Below are positions 60,759-64,000 of a stretch of 64,000 nt of DNA, piece after piece. The stretch covers positions 124,001 through 188,000 of the forward strand of contig NZ_JAIZDP010000006.1 of the NCBI RefSeq assembly GCF_021554725.1, read 5' to 3'. Below the pieces are notes generated by a model that searched no databases, had not been told where the DNA came from, and saw only the letters and a program-made list of their open reading frames with translations. The position numbers were made by a program, and so were the translations under genes. Source of the stretch: Sinomonas notoginsengisoli. GTDB lineage: Bacteria; Actinomycetota; Actinomycetes; Actinomycetales; Micrococcaceae. Position 1 is the first letter of the stretch; each line of letters starts with the position of its first letter.

Positions 60759-61655
60759 ATGGCAGCGCCCGCGCCCTTGACCCGGCCTCAACGGGCCCTC
60801 GTGGACGCGTGGTTCGGGGCCTGGGAGCTCGTCGAGGACCTCTCCTGGGGCCTCCAGGGCATCCATGTCCTCAAGATCTCCACCGTGCGGGGTCCGGTGG
60901 TCGTGAAGGCCTCGGAGACCGGGCACCACATTGTGCGCGAGGCACGCGCCCACCGGCAGATGACCGGCCCCCTCACTGCCCTGGATCCGCCCCGCACCCC
61001 GGCGCTCCTGCACGCCGATACCCGCGCCGCCATCCTCGCCGCAGCGTGGCTGCCGGGACGCCTCCTTGAGGGCGGTCCGCACGAACACTCCGCCGAGGCC
61101 TTCCGCCAGGCCGGCGAGCTCCTCGCGCTCGTCCATGTCCCGAGGAAGGAGGCGGGCAGCTACGATGCTGCCGTGCTGAACAAGATCGGCGACTTCCTCC
61201 TCCGGGCAGCCGGCCTCGCGCCCGCGGACCACCTCAGTGTCGTCGAACGCCTCGTCGCCTCGCACCGCCCCGCCAACCGCTGGCTGTACGCGACCCACGG
61301 CGACTACCAGCCGCGGAACTGGATTGAGGACGGCGACTGGACCGCGGGCCAGGGACGGGTGAGCATCATCGACTGGGGTCGCGCCGGGTACCGTCCGTGG
61401 GTCACGGACCTCGTCCGGCTCGAGCACCAGTGGTTCCAGCCGCGCCCCGACCGCCCTGCGCACGACGGCGCCCGGCTGCGGGCGTCGTTCTATGCCGGCT
61501 ACGGCCGCGACCCGGCACAGGAGCCCGACTCGTGGCGCCTCGACACCCTCCTCCAGTCGCTCGGGACCATCGTGTGGGCTCACGAGGTGCGCGACGCCGC
61601 TTTCGAAGAGGAAGGCCGGCGCATGCTCGCACGCGCCGTCGAGTGGTTCGGCTGA
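60759..61655 (+). CDS. Phosphotransferase (APH/choline-kinase fold)
   Basis: 298 residues, aminoglycoside-phosphotransferase-like kinase fold. VVVKASETGHHIVREARAHR provides the ATP-contact Lys and Glu, the catalytic loop HGDYQPRNWIEDG has Asp at about residue 187, and SIIDWGRAGYRPWVTDL holds the metal-binding Asp. The substrate cannot be named; a resistance role is not implied. It converges on the ABC transporter genes. Confidence 0.87.
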   Translation: MAAPAPLTRPQRALVDAWFGAWELVEDLSWGLQGIHVLKISTVRGPVVVKASETGHHIVREARAHRQMTGPLTALDPPRTPALLHADTRAAILAAAWLPGRLLEGGPHEHSAEAFRQAGELLALVHVPRKEAGSYDAAVLNKIGDFLLRAAGLAPADHLSVVERLVASHRPANRWLYATHGDYQPRNWIEDGDWTAGQGRVSIIDWGRAGYRPWVTDLVRLEHQWFQPRPDRPAHDGARLRASFYAGYGRDPAQEPDSWRLDTLLQSLGTIVWAHEVRDAAFEEEGRRMLARAVEWFG

Positions 61656-61671
61656 AGCAGCCCGAAACCGA

Positions 61672-61718
61672 GGCGGGCGCACGACGACGGGTGGGAACCC
61701 CGCCGTCGTGCGCCCGCC
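61672..61718. terminator. Hairpin H3 between convergent genes
   Basis: A perfect 15-bp stem GGCGGGCGCACGACG (61672-61686) with its complement (61704-61718), 17-nt loop, in the 95-bp gap between converging phosphotransferase and ABC ATPase genes. It has no T-run. The stem core is shared with H1 and H2. Confidence 0.65.
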
Positions 61719-61750
61719 TGGCACCGTGCCCGCGTTGGGTGCGTCCTTGA

Positions 61751-62602
61751 TCAGGCCTTCTCGGGCCGGTGCCCTTGCTTGGCGAGCTGGATCTGCTCGT
61801 AGACGTGGTGGCGCAGCTCGGTGAAGCGCGGCAGGGCACGGGTCTCGAGCTGGTCGCGCTCGCCGGGCAGGTCGATCACGAGGTCCTCCTGCACCACGGT
61901 CGGCGAGGAGGAGAGCATGATGACGCGCTGGCCGAGGTACACGGACTCGTCGATGTCGTGGGTGACGAACAGGACCGTGACGCCGAGGTCCTTCCAGATG
62001 CGCCGGATGAGGTCCTCGAGGTCGGCGCGGGTCTGTGCGTCCACAGCGGCGAAGGGCTCGTCCATGAGGAGCACCTCTGGCTGGTACGCGACCGCGCGGG
62101 CAATCGCGACGCGCTGCTGCATGCCGCCGGAGAGCTGCCACGGGTAGGAGCGCGGCACATGGGCCAGGCCCACGGCCTCGAGCGCCTGGTTCACGAGCTT
62201 CTCGCGCTCGGCCTTGGGGACGCGAGCGTTCTTCAGCGGCAGCTCGACGTTGTCCTTCACGCGGAGCCATGGGAACAGCGAGCGGCCGTACTCCTGGAAC
62301 ACCACGGCCATCTTCTTCGGCGGCCCCGTGACTTTCTTGCCGTCGAGGATCACCTCGCCCTCGGTGGTGGACAGGAGGCCCGCGATGCACTTCAGGAGCG
62401 TGGTCTTGCCCGAGCCGGACGGGCCCACGATGCACGCGAGCTCGTTGTGGCCGAGGTCGAACGTGAGGTCGCGGACGGCCTCGATGTCTCCTCCGTCGGT
62501 GCGGTACACCTTCTTCACGCCGCGCACGGACAGGAGCGCCTCGCCCTCGGGGAGGGTCCGTCCCCGGGGGACGGTCTGGGTCTGGGACTGGTCAGGCTGC
62601 AT
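61751..62602 (-). CDS. ABC transporter ATPase, SsuB/TauB type
   Basis: 283 residues: Walker A GPSGSGKTTLLKCIAGL (about 56-72), signature LSGGMQQRVAIARA, Walker B EVLLMDEPFAAVDAQTR and switch His in VLFVTHDIDES. This belongs to the nitrate/sulfonate/taurine/riboflavin-precursor group. It overlaps the adjoining permease gene by 11 nt and is last in the operon. Confidence 0.93.
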   Translation of the reverse strand: MQPDQSQTQTVPRGRTLPEGEALLSVRGVKKVYRTDGGDIEAVRDLTFDLGHNELACIVGPSGSGKTTLLKCIAGLLSTTEGEVILDGKKVTGPPKKMAVVFQEYGRSLFPWLRVKDNVELPLKNARVPKAEREKLVNQALEAVGLAHVPRSYPWQLSGGMQQRVAIARAVAYQPEVLLMDEPFAAVDAQTRADLEDLIRRIWKDLGVTVLFVTHDIDESVYLGQRVIMLSSSPTVVQEDLVIDLPGERDQLETRALPRFTELRHHVYEQIQLAKQGHRPEKA

Positions 62603-63365
62603 TCTCTACCTCTTTGAGGCCGTTGTACCAGCGGAGCACGATCCGCTGGATCCACTGGAAGATGAGGGACATGGCCACCCCGATGAGGCCGAGGACCACG
62701 ATGCCGGACCACATCTCGGGGATCGCGAACGAGCGCTGGAACTGCACGATCGTGAACCCGAGTCCGGACGAGGACGCGAACATCTCGGAGATGACCATCA
62801 GGATCAGGCCGATCGAGAGGGACTGCCTCACGCCGGCGAAGATCTGCGGGGCCGCGGACGGAAGGATCTGGTACCGGACCCGGCTGAATCCGGTGATCCC
62901 GTAGGAGCTGGTCGTCTCGTTCTGCACCGGATCGATGGCGCGGACGCCCTCGATGGTGTTCAGCAGCACGGGCCAGACACAGCCCGAGACGATCACGGCG
63001 ACCTTCATCGAGTCGTTGATGCCCACCAGGAGCATGAGCACCGGGACGAGGACAGGTGGCGGAATGGCGCGGAAGAACTCGAACACGGGCTCGGTGATGG
63101 CGCGCAGCGTGGGGCTCAGGCCCACGAGCAGGCCGAGCACGATGCCGAGGACAATCGCCACCGCGAGACCGGCCAGGAGCCTGACGATGCTGGGGAGGAC
63201 GTCCGTGAGGAGACGGTCCCCGAACCAGGTCTGCGGGAACTTGCCCACAAGCGCGCCCGGGGTCGGGATGAAGAAGTTCGGCGCGCCGGATGTCGCGGCC
63301 CACCAGAGCGCGATGAGGAGGACCGGGAGCCCGATCCCGTACAGGAGTGCCTTGAGGACCTTCAT
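62592..63365 (-). CDS. ABC transporter permease, SsuC/TauC type (1)
   Basis: 257 residues, six spans, with the BPD_transp_1 EAA-type loop NETTSSYGITGFSRVRYQIL then LPSAAPQIFAGVRQSLSIGL. It starts at an ATG at 63365 overlapping the second permease gene. Two different permeases indicate a heterodimeric channel. Confidence 0.92.
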   Translation of the reverse strand: MKVLKALLYGIGLPVLLIALWWAATSGAPNFFIPTPGALVGKFPQTWFGDRLLTDVLPSIVRLLAGLAVAIVLGIVLGLLVGLSPTLRAITEPVFEFFRAIPPPVLVPVLMLLVGINDSMKVAVIVSGCVWPVLLNTIEGVRAIDPVQNETTSSYGITGFSRVRYQILPSAAPQIFAGVRQSLSIGLILMVISEMFASSSGLGFTIVQFQRSFAIPEMWSGIVVLGLIGVAMSLIFQWIQRIVLRWYNGLKEVENAA

Positions 63366-64000
63366 ACCGCGACCTCCCCGCGGATCGACGGATGCCACGC
63401 GAGCACGCGCCGCTCGACCCACCGTGCGGCGAGGTTCACGACGACGCCGAGCAGGCCCGTGGCGAGGATGAGGGCGTACATGCCCGAGATGGCGCCGCCG
63501 GACTGGGCGAGCGCGATCTCGCGCCCAAGGCCCGGGGACCCGATGACGAGCTCGGCCGTGATGGCGAGGATCAGGGCAACCGAGGCGGCGAGCCGGACGC
63601 CGGTCATGAGGTACGACAGCATGGTCGGAAACACGACGTCCCGCACGCGCTGCCACCACGAGAAGCCGTAGCTCTTGGCCGTGTTCATCGCGACCGTGTC
63701 CACGTCCGCCACCCCGTACAGCACCTGGATGAGAACTTGCCAGAAGCTCGCGTACACCACGAGCATGAGCGTGGACTCGACCTTGATGCCGAACAGCAGC
63801 ACCGCGAGCGGGATGAGCGCTACGGACGGGATCGGGCGCAGGAACTCGATGGTCGAGTTCGTGGCCTTGCGCAGGAAGGCCGACATCCCGATGACGAGGC
63901 CCAGCACGGTCGCGAGCACGACGGCGATGGCGAGACCGATGGCCCACGCGGACATGGTGTCCCCTACGGCCTTCCAGAACAGTGCCAGGCCGAGGTCGTT
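63362..64000 (-). CDS. ABC transporter permease, SsuC/TauC type (2), 5' end outside window
   Basis: At least 212 codons; the frame is open to position 64000, so the N-terminus is missing. Spans and the EAA loop NTAKSYGFSWWQRVRDVVFP with PTMLSYLMTGVRLAASVALI match the adjacent permease family. Its stop overlaps the next permease start. A substrate-binding protein gene is expected just beyond the window; without it the substrate (sulfonate, nitrate or thiamine precursor) is open. Confidence 0.9.
   Translation of the reverse strand, partial: NDLGLALFWKAVGDTMSAWAIGLAIAVVLATVLGLVIGMSAFLRKATNSTIEFLRPIPSVALIPLAVLLFGIKVESTLMLVVYASFWQVLIQVLYGVADVDTVAMNTAKSYGFSWWQRVRDVVFPTMLSYLMTGVRLAASVALILAITAELVIGSPGLGREIALAQSGGAISGMYALILATGLLGVVVNLAARWVERRVLAWHPSIRGEVAV

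Overview
The window is high-GC, densely packed actinobacterial chromosome. Gene content and style point to the Micrococcaceae (Arthrobacter/Sinomonas-like): a Ku/LigD repair pair with the Pol-PE-Lig domain order of actinobacteria, a six-gene Mrp antiporter operon with fused MrpA/B, LutABC, a split CopD-CtaG membrane protein, many GTG starts and 4-nt stop/start overlaps. The genus is an inference from style. No prophage, plasmid or intact insertion sequence is visible, and no intergenic stretch exceeds about 300 bases.

Layout. (1) 1-3442: divergent ku and ligD (non-homologous end joining), with a 42-codon relic of a second DNA ligase (LigC) between them. (2) 3446-12635: a 5-oxoproline catabolism island. 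It holds a DUF1445 hydro-lyase, an MFS carrier, pxpA, a fused pxpB-pxpC, a translationally coupled biotin carboxylase-BCCP protein, a FadR-type GntR regulator, a broken DUF979 permease gene and a DUF2891 gene. Four matching palindromes (TTGTTSAACAA) tie it into one regulon. (3) 12729-20434: a large LuxR-type ATPase regulator divergent from a FAD monooxygenase, a glutathione peroxidase, a quinone oxidoreductase, an XRE-HTH/MurA fusion and a VOC protein. (4) 20722-23880: a YkoEDC-type ECF transporter for a thiamine precursor under a TPP riboswitch. (5) 24372-34000: the mrp operon, an Atg22-like MFS protein and a KhtT/KhtU-like cation/proton antiporter pair. (6) 34074-36707: an unrecognised membrane protein with a Nudix hydrolase, then an ACT-domain membrane protein. 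(7) 36743-43747: a lactate utilisation locus (D-lactate dehydrogenase, lutABC, LldR-like regulator) with two operator sites. (8) 43782-64000: dcd, a secreted CAP/FG-GAP protein, an amino-acid permease, a GlxA-type regulator, tRNA-Gly(CCC), panD, an AEC transporter, a TetR-controlled pair, an AbiEi/DUF559 nuclease-like gene bracketed by 91-bp repeats, a thioredoxin/NHL protein, CopD-CtaG, HU, a phosphotransferase and a truncated SsuB/TauB-type ABC transporter.

The strongest unexplained signal is not a gene. A family of tandem repeats with an exact 21-bp period and the core GGGGTSAYNTC occurs at seven loci, with a divergent eighth. Some copies lie between genes. Others lie in frame inside PxpC, LutC and an amino-acid permease as 7-residue protein repeats. 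At 18241-18383 two blocks face each other across a nested hairpin. A second family is a 91-bp element with terminal inverted repeats GATTCCGACC/GGTCGGAATC. Two copies bracket the DUF559 gene and one supplies the last codons of that gene. A third motif (GCGCACGACGGCG and its complement) builds three near-identical intergenic hairpins. The other notable idea is metabolic: the biotin carboxylase plus PxpB-PxpC resemble a split urea-carboxylase-type enzyme that might act on 5-oxoproline.
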